A stretch of DNA of 64,000 nucleotides, taken from NCBI RefSeq assembly GCF_019059575.1, contig NW_024881538.1:806001-870000 (forward strand). The letters run 5' to 3'. The notes under the pieces are model-generated. The model had not been told where the DNA came from and did no database searches. It saw nothing but the letters and a program-made list of their open reading frames with translations. Of the stretch, positions 1 through 12,500 are shown in pieces. Position numbers and translations under genes: made by a program. Source of the DNA: Amphibalanus amphitrite. Lineage: Eukaryota; Arthropoda; Thecostraca; Balanomorpha; Balanidae. Within the stretch, counting starts at the first letter, position 1, and every line of letters begins with the position of its first letter.

Positions 1-151
1 TTAAAATACATCCGCTTGGTGTATTTATAACTTTTTTTGGGTTTCATTCGCTACACATTCGACTTGGAATCGCAACACCCGGTCTCTCACCCCTAGGGTC
101 TCAGTGCGGTCCTCTCGCTCACCCCTATGGTCCAATCGTCCCCTCGCTCAC

Positions 152-526
152 CTCCTGCGGTCTCAGCGGCCCCGGTCGCTCTGCCAGGGCCGCCACCGCT
201 CTCCTGCGCTGCACTGCATCCATCTGCGGCGTGAATGTGACCACACCCGCCGCCAGTACGTTGACAAAGTCAAACCAGCACATGGGACTGAGCTGTCCGG
301 CGCGGCTGGCGTCTAGCAGACGCTGCAGGATCTCTCCGTAGTGCTCGGGAAACTGGTGCCGGTGCAGCGTGTCCAGGTGGCGCCGGTAGAGCGCGTGTAG
401 CGCCGACCAGTCAGGACGCTCGGGGTGCGCGCCCAGCTCGGTCAGAGCGGATACCAGGGCGGAGATGAGGGCAGAGCGCTGGGAGAGTGACGGACGACGC
501 GAGGACAGCCACGACTCCAGGCCGAA
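152..526 (-). CDS. EPG5: EPG5 exon 21 (last one in the window)
   Basis: Acceptor TGGTACAG, donor CAGGAG/GTGAGC. It encodes FGLESWLSSRRPSLSQRSAL and LHRHQFPEHYGEILQRLLDA (human FDLKQWLSATKPPLSDRTRL, LYQFPDQYSDILRLLMQ). Phase 0 both sides. Bases 1-151 are the following intron; the remaining exons are outside the window. Confidence 0.88.
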
Positions 527-3500
527 CTGTACCAGACGGGAGGGAGCGGGGACGGTTAGACACATTTCAGACGGAAAAGCACGAGATACTACAACTAGCA
601 GGTCGAACGGCACAAGGGAGGGAGGCCACGGTGGTCAGATTGAACTCCGATAGATTGACAAGCACAGCAAGACCGAGCCACTTAACCAGCAATTGACCGA
701 TCAATCAGGGAAAGCCACGCAAACCTACTCGTCAGGAACACTCGACAAGTTCACTATAAGAAACTTGAATCAATGAGATCAATCCAATCAGGAGTATGGC
801 CAAATAAAAATAAAGATTTTCAGGTCTAACAGCAACACATAGCTCTCGGTCTCCAAAGTGACCCTGTTCCCCGTAAGTCCCCGTTCTAGATATCATTTCC
901 CTATCCTCAGAGGGGGCTCGAGTTGTCCAAGCTCCAAGTCAGGTAGGGGAGGACACAGTCAGATAGGGGAGGACACGGCCACCGCTTCCCGTTCCTACAA
1001 TCTCACCCTGTCAAGCAGCAGGCAGCTCAGCTCAGCCCTGTCCCGGCCGACCCTGACCACAGTCCCGTACAGGCGGACGTATGTGTCGGGGTCGGCGGCC
1101 GCCGGGGTGAAATGTTCAGCCAGTCGCTCGGTGGGACAGCTAACGCGGGCCGGGGGGCGCAGCAGCAGGTCGAGCAGCGGACCGCACTCGGACGGGTGCT
1201 GCTGGATGAACGTCTGAGGGCATGGTAGGGTGGGGTCAGAACGACGTGGTACGGCGGGGTCAGTATCGTATGGCTCGGCGGGGTAGATGGGGTGGTACAG
1301 GACGTCACGGTCAGTAAGACACGGCAATCAAAACATATTGGTAAGTATAGGATGTCATATTTCGATACGTTTGCAAGATCCGCCAGTTTGGGCCTGCAAC
1401 TTCGTACGACAGAAAATAACACGATAAAGGTGCAACGTAACGGACTACAAGCAGTAGAAGATGTCTAAACGTAGACATGAAACGAAAACAACACAACCAA
1501 GCAGAGAAAGCCATTAGCATGATGACGCACGGCCCGCATCTGGCTCTGTATTCTCTTAAGTCCTCAATCATGCAGCACGAGAATATTTCTACACAGCGTG
1601 CGAAAACCCTACCCGCCAGCCGACTCCTCACCTGTCCCAGCACCTGCAGACAGGCGGTGAGCAGCTGGTCCACGGCCGGACACTGGAGCGCCTCCTCAGT
1701 GGTGGCGTTTACCACGTGGTGGAATAGGCTGGAGCCGATCCGCTGCAGCTGAGTCGGGAACGAACCGTCCTGCCGGTACCGCCGCACCAAAGACCTGGGG
1801 CGCACGACACGGTCATCATTAGTTACGGACGAGATATGCGTCCGAGTAGTAAATAAACCTTGATACGCCCTGTTTGGATCCAGGGGACATGCTACTTGCT
1901 AACGCCATGGACCAATAGAATTTTGACATATTGTCGTCGGACGGTTCAGTTCTGGGAGACTAGTGGCATGTCGTCGATTCAATAGCATGTTAAGATGTCA
2001 CATCGTTAAAAGAAAGGAAGAGAATACGTGTCAAATGCTATTCCTCGGCACCCTGACTTCAGCAAATTAATTCTGGCTGAAATATCGTATGCTATACTAT
2101 TTCATACCAAGAAGTTAAATGCCCAGATCAAAACCATATCGTTTCGCACGACTGAAAATACGATAAAGTACTCCAGACTGCTATGCCATCTCAAGCAGTC
2201 AGTCCATTAAAATTACACCGCCCCACCCAGTTTCAGCCATCTCCTCCCATCCCGACCACCCTGCCGTAGTGACTCACTTGATGAACGTCTCGATGGTGAC
2301 TGCGGCGGCGCCGAGCGGCGGCGGCGGGTCGGCCATGGCCGTCCGCTCCAGCCGCTCCGCCTGCTGGCGATTCTCGTCGATCCGGTGATACACACCGCCG
2401 TCCAGACGCGCCGTCTCACACTGCGGTGTGGATGGGGTGGGGAGGTGAGACATGGGGTAGAGAAGGGTGACCGACGACCGTGGTAAGGGGAGGAAGAGAC
2501 ACATTAGAATCCTTTACATTGTCCACCTCATTGTGAAAGCGCGGCCATTTCACATGGAGGTGACTGCGTAGAGACAAGGACCGGTAATCGACGGCTGTCC
2601 TACAAACAGAGGCTGAGAGCAGCTATATTCAAGCTTGTCTACCCTATCTCCATCGAGGACTTCCATCCCAGTAGCCTATCCTCTCTGCCTCTGTCCTCTG
2701 GGTTAACACCATCTCCTCTCTTACAGCTCTTCAGTTTCACGCACACCATACCTCTCACAGTCTCTGAACTCCAGCACCACACCATTTCCTTCCCTCTTAG
2801 TACCCCTCTCGGCATACCCTCCCCCGTCTCTGACCTCCAGTACGACGGTGGCCGGCCCGGAGCAGCGGTGGTCGGGCGGCGCGGCGCGGCCCGGCGGCTC
2901 GCACCGTATCCTCTCCACCACCTGGGTCAGCTCGTTGGTGTACAGCTCCGGTAGCAGCTCCAGGTACTGGCCGTCCAGCGACGAGTGCTCGGCAGACTCG
3001 CACGTGAACCGCCTGGCACACAAAAACAGCGACAGATGCTGAAATTTGAACAAGTGCGTAGCTGCGGGAAAATGATGCATTTAACATTATCTTCGACACG
3101 ATTGATTATTATACCGAATAATCGATCAATACCGGTGAAGCCTACCGAATGTCCAGTCCACCACTGCACATATATCATCTTCTTTTAATAACAAATGCCC
3201 CGATTTAACTCACCTAACCACCAATGTCACTCACTTCCACCTCACCAGTAATATACATATAGTTCACCCTTCCTATCGACCCCTCACCTGGCGTATTTAG
3301 CGAGCTCAGCGAACGGCTGTCGCAGTGCGCCGAGCGCCGCCTCCGGTCCCCCGAACATGGCCGCTGTCTGCCGGGGCACCGGGGTGTCCAACCGCTGTAG
3401 GGGCGGCGGTCCGACCCGGGCGTCGTACGACTGCAGACTGAGGGTGGATGGGAGTTAGATTGGGGGAGTAGGAGGGTCAAATAAAGGGAACAGTGGGGAA

Positions 3501-6500
3501 AATGGTGAGAGCGAAGATGAGAAAAACACAATGAAGAGATGGCTTTTCATGTCAAAGATCGTACACAACTGCTCGAAGCAGCCACATTGACGATCTCAGA
3601 AATGTTTGTCTTGAAAACTTTTAGGTGAGCTGCGGCCTAGCAGTGTGATTGCAGGCGGGCCAGCGGCCGAGTAGCAGCCGCTCTGGGATCAATTCGAGAT
3701 GGCGCACTAGGAAGCTAGTAAGACTAGGTGGCCAAGTGACACTTGAAGGTAGTGACACTAAGCGGCATTTTACACCAATCGGCTAGTGGCTCAGCGCGAA
3801 CCGAAATCGCCTAGTGAGACTTGAAATCAAGTGGCACTAGGGCCTTAGTGCGCCAACGCGAACCGGCTGCTGGTGGCAGGCCATCCGTGCCGGCCCAGCC
3901 GTACCGTTTGACGATGCGGTGCGCGGGCGTGTCGTCACTGCGCACGGGCGTCACCCCGCCGGCCGCGCCTCCCGACCGGTGGTCGTGGTGACTGGCCACC
4001 CGCTGACGCAGGCAGGCGTCGCTGAGCCGCGACTCGGCCCAGTAGTTGATGTACTCCTCCCACACCTCGCCCAGCTGCCGCACAGACATGCAGAACACGT
4101 CACGGATTAGGTAAAAATACCACAGGGAGCTAATGGTTATATGTGGGAAATCGAGATGAGGAAACAAACACGGCTAGTGAGAAAATATGAAGTCACAGGT
4201 GAGGTAGACAGGTAGTGGTCAAAGGTAAAAGAATGGTAACACATGAGAATACCGGGGCTAAATCGGGATAACGAGGTGAGACCCGTCACTGGACGAGACA
4301 TGGGTCACAGCCAGATATCGTTTACGGATGGGGGGGGGGGGGGTAAGCGTCATGGGATCAAAGAGATATTATGGAGCAAAGCTAGCATTAGCCATAACAT
4401 CAGAAATTGATGACAATGGTGAGCTGTCGATGAAAAAGAGCATGGGACCCGAAGTCACGAAGGCATCTAACACACTAACATCTAACACACTGACATCTAA
4501 GCGTTCCGATCGGCTGCTGTGTTCGTTTCGGACGTACCGGAGCGTTCTCGAGCAGTTCGATCAGCTTGCTGGGGTTGTAGGTGGCCGGCAGGTCCGGTAG
4601 AGAGACGTCCGGACGGTGTAGCCGCGGCTCCTCCAACCAGAGCGAGAACGTGCCCAACAGACTGACGAAGAAACAAGGCACACAGTGGGGAGGTGGAGAG
4701 TATGTCGAGTAGAGCATATGTAGAAGAGCACGGGGACAGTGGACCAATGCAGGAAAGCGCTTCAACTAAAAAAGATAGTAGCCACGCAGTACGCACTATA
4801 GGTGAGTTATAATCCGACAGCGCGCGAAAGACAGGAATGTCTAACATCATACACTGTCTTCATCATACATAGACACAGCCCCTGGTGCTTTGCGATTATT
4901 CGGCCCTTCATTCCCTCCGCCACAAAGTCCACCCTCCTCCCAACTCCCCCTGAATCACCAGTCCCCTTTCAGTAAGTATCCCGGTTCAGTATCCCCTCTC
5001 CCCTCCCGCGTCGGCCACTAACCGCGCCAGCCGCTGGAGCTGCTCCACCTCTCCGTCAATGACGTGCCCCTCGCGGGTGCCGGCCTCCTCGGCGCGCGTC
5101 GTGTAGTGTTCGGCCGTCTCCTGCAGTCGCCGCTTCAGCCGCTTCATGTACTGCACGTTCACCAGTCCCTCCATGAACCGGTCGCCCGCGCTGCCCAGGT
5201 CACGGCTGCCGGCAGATGAACATCGTGCAACGAAACTGACATAGTCAATGCTCCTGATCGGGGAAAATATGTCGCCCTTTTGCCATTCCATCCTGCCCAT
5301 GCTCAGTGTTATAGAAAAACACAATTCTAACGAATAGTGTTTGTCTTTTCAAACAACCTGCGGTTACCAAATAGGGTTGTGTTCGGTCCGATCCGGGCCA
5401 AGGAGGATGGATTCCGATAATAAGTAAATAAGGTCATGTCAAATACTGGTCCGGCTGGGTCATGTAAGGTTAAGTCAGGCGTGAGTCAGGTCAAGCCAAT
5501 CCTATCACGTTTACGCCGGATCGGTTAGTGATTTCAGTCATGTTCGATTGAGTTGAGTCAGGTACCTAGATACGAGATGGACCGGCCTGGTTCATCCCGG
5601 TCCTATTGATTCTGTTACCCACCCGTTGACGTCGTAGACCCTGGCCAGGTAGAGGCTGAAGAAGTGCTGCCAGAGGGCGGGCAGCAGCGGACAGTCAAGG
5701 TCTGTGTCGAGCGCCTGCTGAGCCCACCGGTACAGCGCCAGTTGCTGTACGGGTGTCTGAGGGAGCCGCTGCTGGCTGCACACGCGCTGCGCGGAGAGAA
5801 TGACAGGTTAGACATAGTGACGGTACCGATACAGACTAAGATATGGCAGATGATATATCGACACCTTTTTTTAAACCCCACATTTGTTCTCCCGTGAAGT
5901 TCAGACAAGTTGTTTAGAAACCTTCAAAGAAGGTACAGTCACTCGATTTTTCTCAAGTTTGTCTGTCTTGGCATATCAAGCAATGCCAGAGCAAGCTTAC
6001 GAACACACAAATTTGATCAGGATCGGACGATTGGACACTTCTAAAAAGAGATCTTTCGTGCTTCCCGGAAATTCACCGGGAACAGATGTGGGGTTTAAAA
6101 AAAGGTGTCGATATAGAAGATGATACACGTCTGCGGCAGCCGCTGCTGGATGCACACGCGCTGCACAGGGACACACAATATACATGCCAATATAAAGACG
6201 CCCAGACGGTTAGGTTAGATATGTGGGGGAGGGGGAGAGGGACACAGGCCAATTGTAACATATCTGGTTAGATGTCAGGGTCCGATGATCAATTTATGGA
6301 TCATATCATAAGTAAGCTGCATCTTTATCAACTCACTAAATTAGCCAAAAAATACACCATCAAAGCAAAGGGTCATGACAAGATCTACCACAGAAACAGC
6401 CTAGTAGAAACAGTGAGTGTATCACACTAAGTTATGCTCGGAGTCTCCTCTAAATCTCGTTACGTCCCTGTACAGTGTACACATTAACGTCATCTCCCCA

Positions 6501-9500
6501 GCTACCCACGCCCTACGATTGGTTGGCTCCGGTCGGCTGTAACGTCTGTAACCGTCTCCCACCCACCTTGAGCGCCTGGTCGAGCGGCAGCCGGCGGTCC
6601 TCGCACAGGGTGGCGATCAGGTCGTGCCACAGTCCCGAGTCCACCTCTGCGCGTGTCTCGGCTCGCAACCAGAACCAGGCGAGCCAGGGCACCTCTGGCA
6701 GCGAGGCAGCCGGCAGGAGCGGCTGCAGCGCGCCGCCAGACACCCAGGAGAGCAGCGAGGCCAGACCAGCCGACTGGCGCGCCCCGCTCTCCGTCTGAGG
6801 GGAATTTGAGGGTTATGGCTGAGTGTGACACAGCAACACCAACTAGCCGTGAGGCTGGTCAGAGGATGGGAGAAGAGGCAGGGTATAGTAAAGATATGAA
6901 TAACACATGCCTATTTGGTAAGTAAAGAATGAAAACTTGACAAAGGTGAAGATCACATAAAATTGGGGATAACAGATAACAATGAAAGCCGGTTCTAGAG
7001 GTGCAGCATTAATAAAATACTCCCTTACTCTCCAAGCCGTCGGCTATCATACCGTGGTTGCGGCCGGAGCGACACTTTTACCAATCACCTTGCTCGTGTC
7101 AGCCACCATAACCCATTATTACCGACTGGCGAGCATCCACCACCAGCCATACCCCTGGCATTAACACTCGGCTACCAACAGCCCCTTCACCGCTCCCCTC
7201 AGCCCTTCTCACCGCGATCAGCTCGGAGACGATGTTCTCGGCTCGTTTTCGGGCCGGCGGTCGGCAGAAGGCGGCTCTGAGCAGCTGGTTGAGCAGGTAC
7301 AGCAGCGCCGGCTCGCGACTCCAGCCAGGCAGACATGTAAGCGCCCGCAGCCAGAGCGCCACCAGAGGCTCGGCCGACGGCTGGCCGTAGCAGCGCGGCG
7401 CGGTGACGTGGCCCTCGATCACACCAGCCACTTGGAGAATCAGCGGGCCCGGCTGGCTGGCCGTCACCAGCTGCTTCATCATCCGCAGGTAGGTCTGGTC
7501 GGCTGAGACGATAGTCTGCAGCAGGGACGGCAGCGGGCCGGCACACAGTTCCTCCGCGCTCCCCACAAACAGCGGCAGGATGACCTCCAGCAGGTGGGCG
7601 ACGGCCGCCGGCCGGCCGCAGCTCACCAGACCGGCCAGCCGGGACAGCCCGCTGCCGTGCAGAGCAGGCAGACTGTGGCCCTCAGAGGTCATCAGCAGTG
7701 TGGCGTAACAGGCGAGCGGCTGGTCCCGGCGGCGTGCCTCCTCCAGAGCGGACACCTGTCGGACGGGCGTGGACTGGTCATCCACAGAGATAGCCAGCCG
7801 AGAGGAAAAGGCAGATAACAAAAAGAGCCCAGTTCTATCGACCTGTACAGCCTGGGCTGAGTCTCAGAACAAACATGGCGCGTGGCTGCAGAATATGGGA
7901 ACCATCAATGGCTATGGCTAAACGCTGTGAGGTATTCTCAGTATCTAGCACATGGTTGTCATTCACAACTCGACATGTGACTATCGTCATATGAGAGGTG
8001 GCAGATCTCGAATCTCAGCAGAGTATATTGCAGCCCCGTCGACCACCCCATTCTCACCTCCGGGTCATCGGGCCGCGGCAGCCGAGCCATCATTTCGGTC
8101 CGTCCTCCGGCCGCGTCCGGCTGATCCACCGCGTGCAGCTTCAGACGCGCCACCTGTGCCCACGCCCAGTCCTGGAACCTGCGCTCGGCGCTGTCGGCCA
8201 CGAGCGCCGCCAGCGCGCCGGCCTGTCTGCGCCCCTCGCCGACCAGTCCCGGCGCGCGGCTGAGCTCGGGCGCGCGCGCCGCCTGAGCTCCAACTGTCGC
8301 CAGCGCGGCGCGGCGGTGAAACTCGGCCGGCAGCGTCAGCTGGCCGCTGTACGGACGCACGTCCCAGTCGAGCCGGGCGAGCACCAGCTGCGCCAGACCG
8401 CTCTCGACCGAGTCGACGGCGTGGTCGGTGAGCCAGGCGCACACTTGGGCCAGGTCGGAGCCGGACGGCCGCCACAGGCCCAGCGGCAGGCCCGAGAACA
8501 GGAACAGTGCGCTCTGCCGGAACAGACAGACGGTCAGACGGGGCACCGGGATGACCACACCTTTGCCCACAGCGGGACGGCAAAAGTCAATCGACACAGC
8601 AGCTGCAGCAGCGAGGCTCAGAGCTACAGAATAAATACAGTTACAACTTACATCAGCAGCCGCCACTAGTGCTATGCATCTCAGCGTAACGTTTATTCCT
8701 ATGTATATAGGTACAATTTGACATGTTTTATTCAAAAATAGCATTCAAGTTTGCGGCAGAACCATCTACGGTCCGTTTACAATTAAAGACAGGTTTAAAA
8801 TTTAACAATTTTGCGTGTATTCCGACACTCAAGTCAAATGGCAAGCCAAAGTCTTATACTCCGCCCCCCCCCCCGCGTGATCTCTGACCTTTCCCATGGT
8901 GTGCAGGTTCTCCTGAGTCAGCGAGAGCACGTATGAGATGACGAACGGGTGTCGGGTGCAGGTGGCCGCCAGCAGGTCTCGGCCCGACCGGGAGCATAGC
9001 TCACGAGTCGTCGGTGTCACGAAAGATACCTGAACGGGGAGAGGAAAAACGACGTCGTCACCAGGTCAGCAACGAGCATATGCACTACCATGACAGGCTA
9101 GGGACCGGTGGCCCACCTAAAAAACAGCAGGGACAGTATCAAACAAAACAGTAAAATCGAAACTGAAGAACTTTATATTGTGACATTAATCACCCAACGA
9201 ACGACATAATCGTCACACCAAACAAAATGAATGATCGAACTGTTTATGGCAACCGGATATCACACACAGAAAATGGTCTAACTCAACCATCAGACGTCAA
9301 CCTCAAAATGGTCACATAGATATGAGTCTGCAGCCTCCCACCCTTCAGATGATCCAGGTCACCGGGGGTCCTCTCACCACTCACCTGAACCAGATCTCGC
9401 GTCACCGCCTTGATGAATGTCCTCTCCCTGGCGTCGCGGGCCATGGCCATGTTGGCCAGCGCCGTCAGTCGGAAGTACACCTCGGACTGACTCATGTGTA

Positions 9501-12500
9501 CCAGCTGGTGGACGAACAGCGAGTGGAAGGTCGGAGAGAAAATCTCCGCCGCCCACACTAGCGCACAGGGGAGAACGGCGAACGGTCAGATGGGCAGACA
9601 CGCGTGATAAGCAGCAACAATGGAAACAATGCAAGTGGCCAAAATACAGCATCGCAAAAAACACTGTCATAGTCTAGCATGGTAAAATAGGATACAGATT
9701 CATACTACAAGCTAGATAATGCCAGATATACACCGACCGGGTACTCAAAATCCGTTTCCAGCCACTACAGCAACATCCACTCAGTACTCACACAACGTCC
9801 CATCCACTCAGATGGCCCGACCCAACTCTGCCCAACGTTCGTCACCCATCAACAGGACCCATCCCAACGCCTAACACCCACCCCGCTCCCGCCCACTCAC
9901 CATCGTCCTGATCGTGCGGCACGGCGGGCATGTCTGCCGTCTCCTGGGGCCGTCCGGACGTGTGGAACAGCCACAGCAGGCGCCAAGAGGTGCGGGCTGT
10001 CAGCCGGCCGAACGGGAAACTGGCCAGAAAGTGCCAGACGGCCAGACGTGGAGAGCAGAGCACGCTCACGGCCGAGCGGCACATGAAACTGTCGTACTCC
10101 ACCTGGGGACGGAGAAAGACATGGGAGGGAGAGTGAGTCGCGACGTACGTACTTTAGGGTACCTAAATAAGTGGGTAGAAACTAGAAGATAAGTAAGACA
10201 GAGGCAATCGACCTCGCATTCCTTAGCCACCAGACGATATCAGGCAGAAAGATCATGTCATGCACTTTGAAGTTCTCCCTCCACTAGGCATAAGCGTTTC
10301 AACGCCCTGACATGACAATACTAATCGACAAGCCATCCTATGCTCAGAAACCCGCCCGCGGTGACGCCGGTTCCCGTCACTGCCAGTGCTCTCTCCCCAC
10401 CAGTGACTGACCATCAGCAAAGTCACCTGTTCCTTGCCAGACCACCACCACTGACCATCAACCAGCCCTAGGTGACCTGTCCTTAATGACCTCCCCATTA
10501 CTGACCATCAGCCGGCCCCGGGTGGCCATGTCGTCGGCCGACGCCATGATGTAGCTCTCCCAGTGGTCGGTGACGTAATGAACCAGGTGCAGCAGCTGGT
10601 GGCACATCCTGACCAAAAGAAGAGAAGATCGATGTCAAAGTAGAACGGCTAGCCGCGTATCAACATCCTGACGAAAAGAAGAGGAGATCGACGTCAAAGC
10701 AGAGCAGCGAAGCCGCGTGTCTTCTTTATTCGTTCCTCTCTACAGCCGGTCCACTGATTCCCGATTACGGAAAAACTTCATGTAAAGACTACGGCATTCG
10801 TGAAAGCCTTTGGGTTTCTGTGACAAGGATGGTTCTACTAAAGATGCAGCTCAGTACAATGCAGTTAGGGGAGCCTCGATGCTTATTGCTGTTAATTTCT
10901 TAGATTAACTTTCTTCAGACATTCGCTCATGCGGTCATTTACCGTTTATTGAACTATTTGTGGGTCACGCCTCTATCAGATGTTAACGTGCTGATATTTA
11001 CCGTTTGTTGAGCTGCTTGTGCGCGGCGCCGCTGTACTCTGCCAGTCCGGCCGCCAGCAGACCGATGATCTGCGAGGCGCAGGCAAACAGCCGCAGGATG
11101 TCGGAAGAACTGGAGACGGCCGCGTTATACACGTCTCCGCCGTCCGGGCCGCGACCCATCCGCAGCAGGTGGCGCACCACGGCACCCCACGGCAGCTGAG
11201 GGTCACAGAGGTCAGAGGTCAGGTGACGCGCCACGGCCCCCGCGGCGGCAGCGGTCACGTCATGGGGTCAGAGGTCAAAGGTCTGTCACACGGAAGCTGA
11301 TGGTCACATTGGCATCCAAGACCGGGATGGAGGTCAGATGCACAACACTCGAGTCCAGACTGGTCAGTAGCCGGGTTCATGGAATCTGAAATGATCTGCC
11401 AAATCAGGGGTCAGCTGGGGCCCGCCAGGCTAAAAAGATATAATTTACGAAACTAAACACTAAACCTAGTTGCCTACTCTGCAATTTACGGCTGAAACCA
11501 ACGATCTGCGGGACTCATCACGGTCACTGCTGAATGTTCCAATCCTAATCAAAGCGTTCGGACTCCTCACCTGGTTGAACAGAGTCACCAGGTCGGCCTC
11601 CTGCAATTTGACGAAGCCGGCCGTCTTCTCGGCCTCCGAGTCCTCGTCCTCGAGGAGGACCCATTCCTCGTCCTCCCCGTCCTCCCGCTGCTCGGGGTCC
11701 GGCGCCGAGCCGTGCAGATGAACGAGGAACTTGTCCCGCTCCCTGACATGAAGGGGGAAGGGCGGTCAGTGGATGGGTGTATACCACAGGAGGCGCACTT
11801 GACGGCGGGATTGGAGATGAGTGGAGATTCGTGCTCAGCAACGGCGCAGATGGACTGCGAGAGCACACACCATTAGTTGAAAGTAACGATAGACGCGAAA
11901 TGCATGAGTTGACGTTATGCTGACCGGTAAAATAAGGATTTTTTAAAAAGAAAAAGTAGCAAACATAATTTGCATCCATAGAAATATGTACATATCGATT
12001 GCATAGTATCGCAAGTGAAAGTGACTATATGCCAACAACAAAGATGTTGTATGCCCAAATAAATAAGATAATATAGCACTCTTGGATCCGTAGTAACACA
12101 TCATTGTCTAAAACGAATAATATCGACGCGATACGTAACCTCAATGAAATTTTGAGAACCAAAAATTGAAATTGTAAACTAGGTGTAATGATGTTCTTCA
12201 TCAAGGTCATTTATCACTGAACGCTGGTCAAGTAGCTGCCTGATGTCCCGTATCGACGTAAAACCTAAGTACCTCATGTAAACACTGCTCGTATCGCCCT
12301 TTGAACATATCGTAACCGATAGTCTGAGCTGCAATCGAAACAGACACTCGCTGGACTGCAGCATCGCCACAGATGAGAGTTGCAGCGGGCATATCAGGTG
12401 CCCTTCGTCCTGAAGGGTCACGGACATTGCTATACAATCGCGGGTACCATTTGGCCAACGGACAGAGACGTTGCGAGCAGAGCCAAACGCCGAGTCGGCA

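Noticed and set aside
7959-8744. Long minus frame 7959-8744 taken as a complete gene, and the plus frame 7998-8669 on the other strand
   Set aside because: Only 8058-8513 matches EPG5 exon 9; the frame runs on into introns by chance. The plus frame is the antisense shadow of a GC-rich exon.
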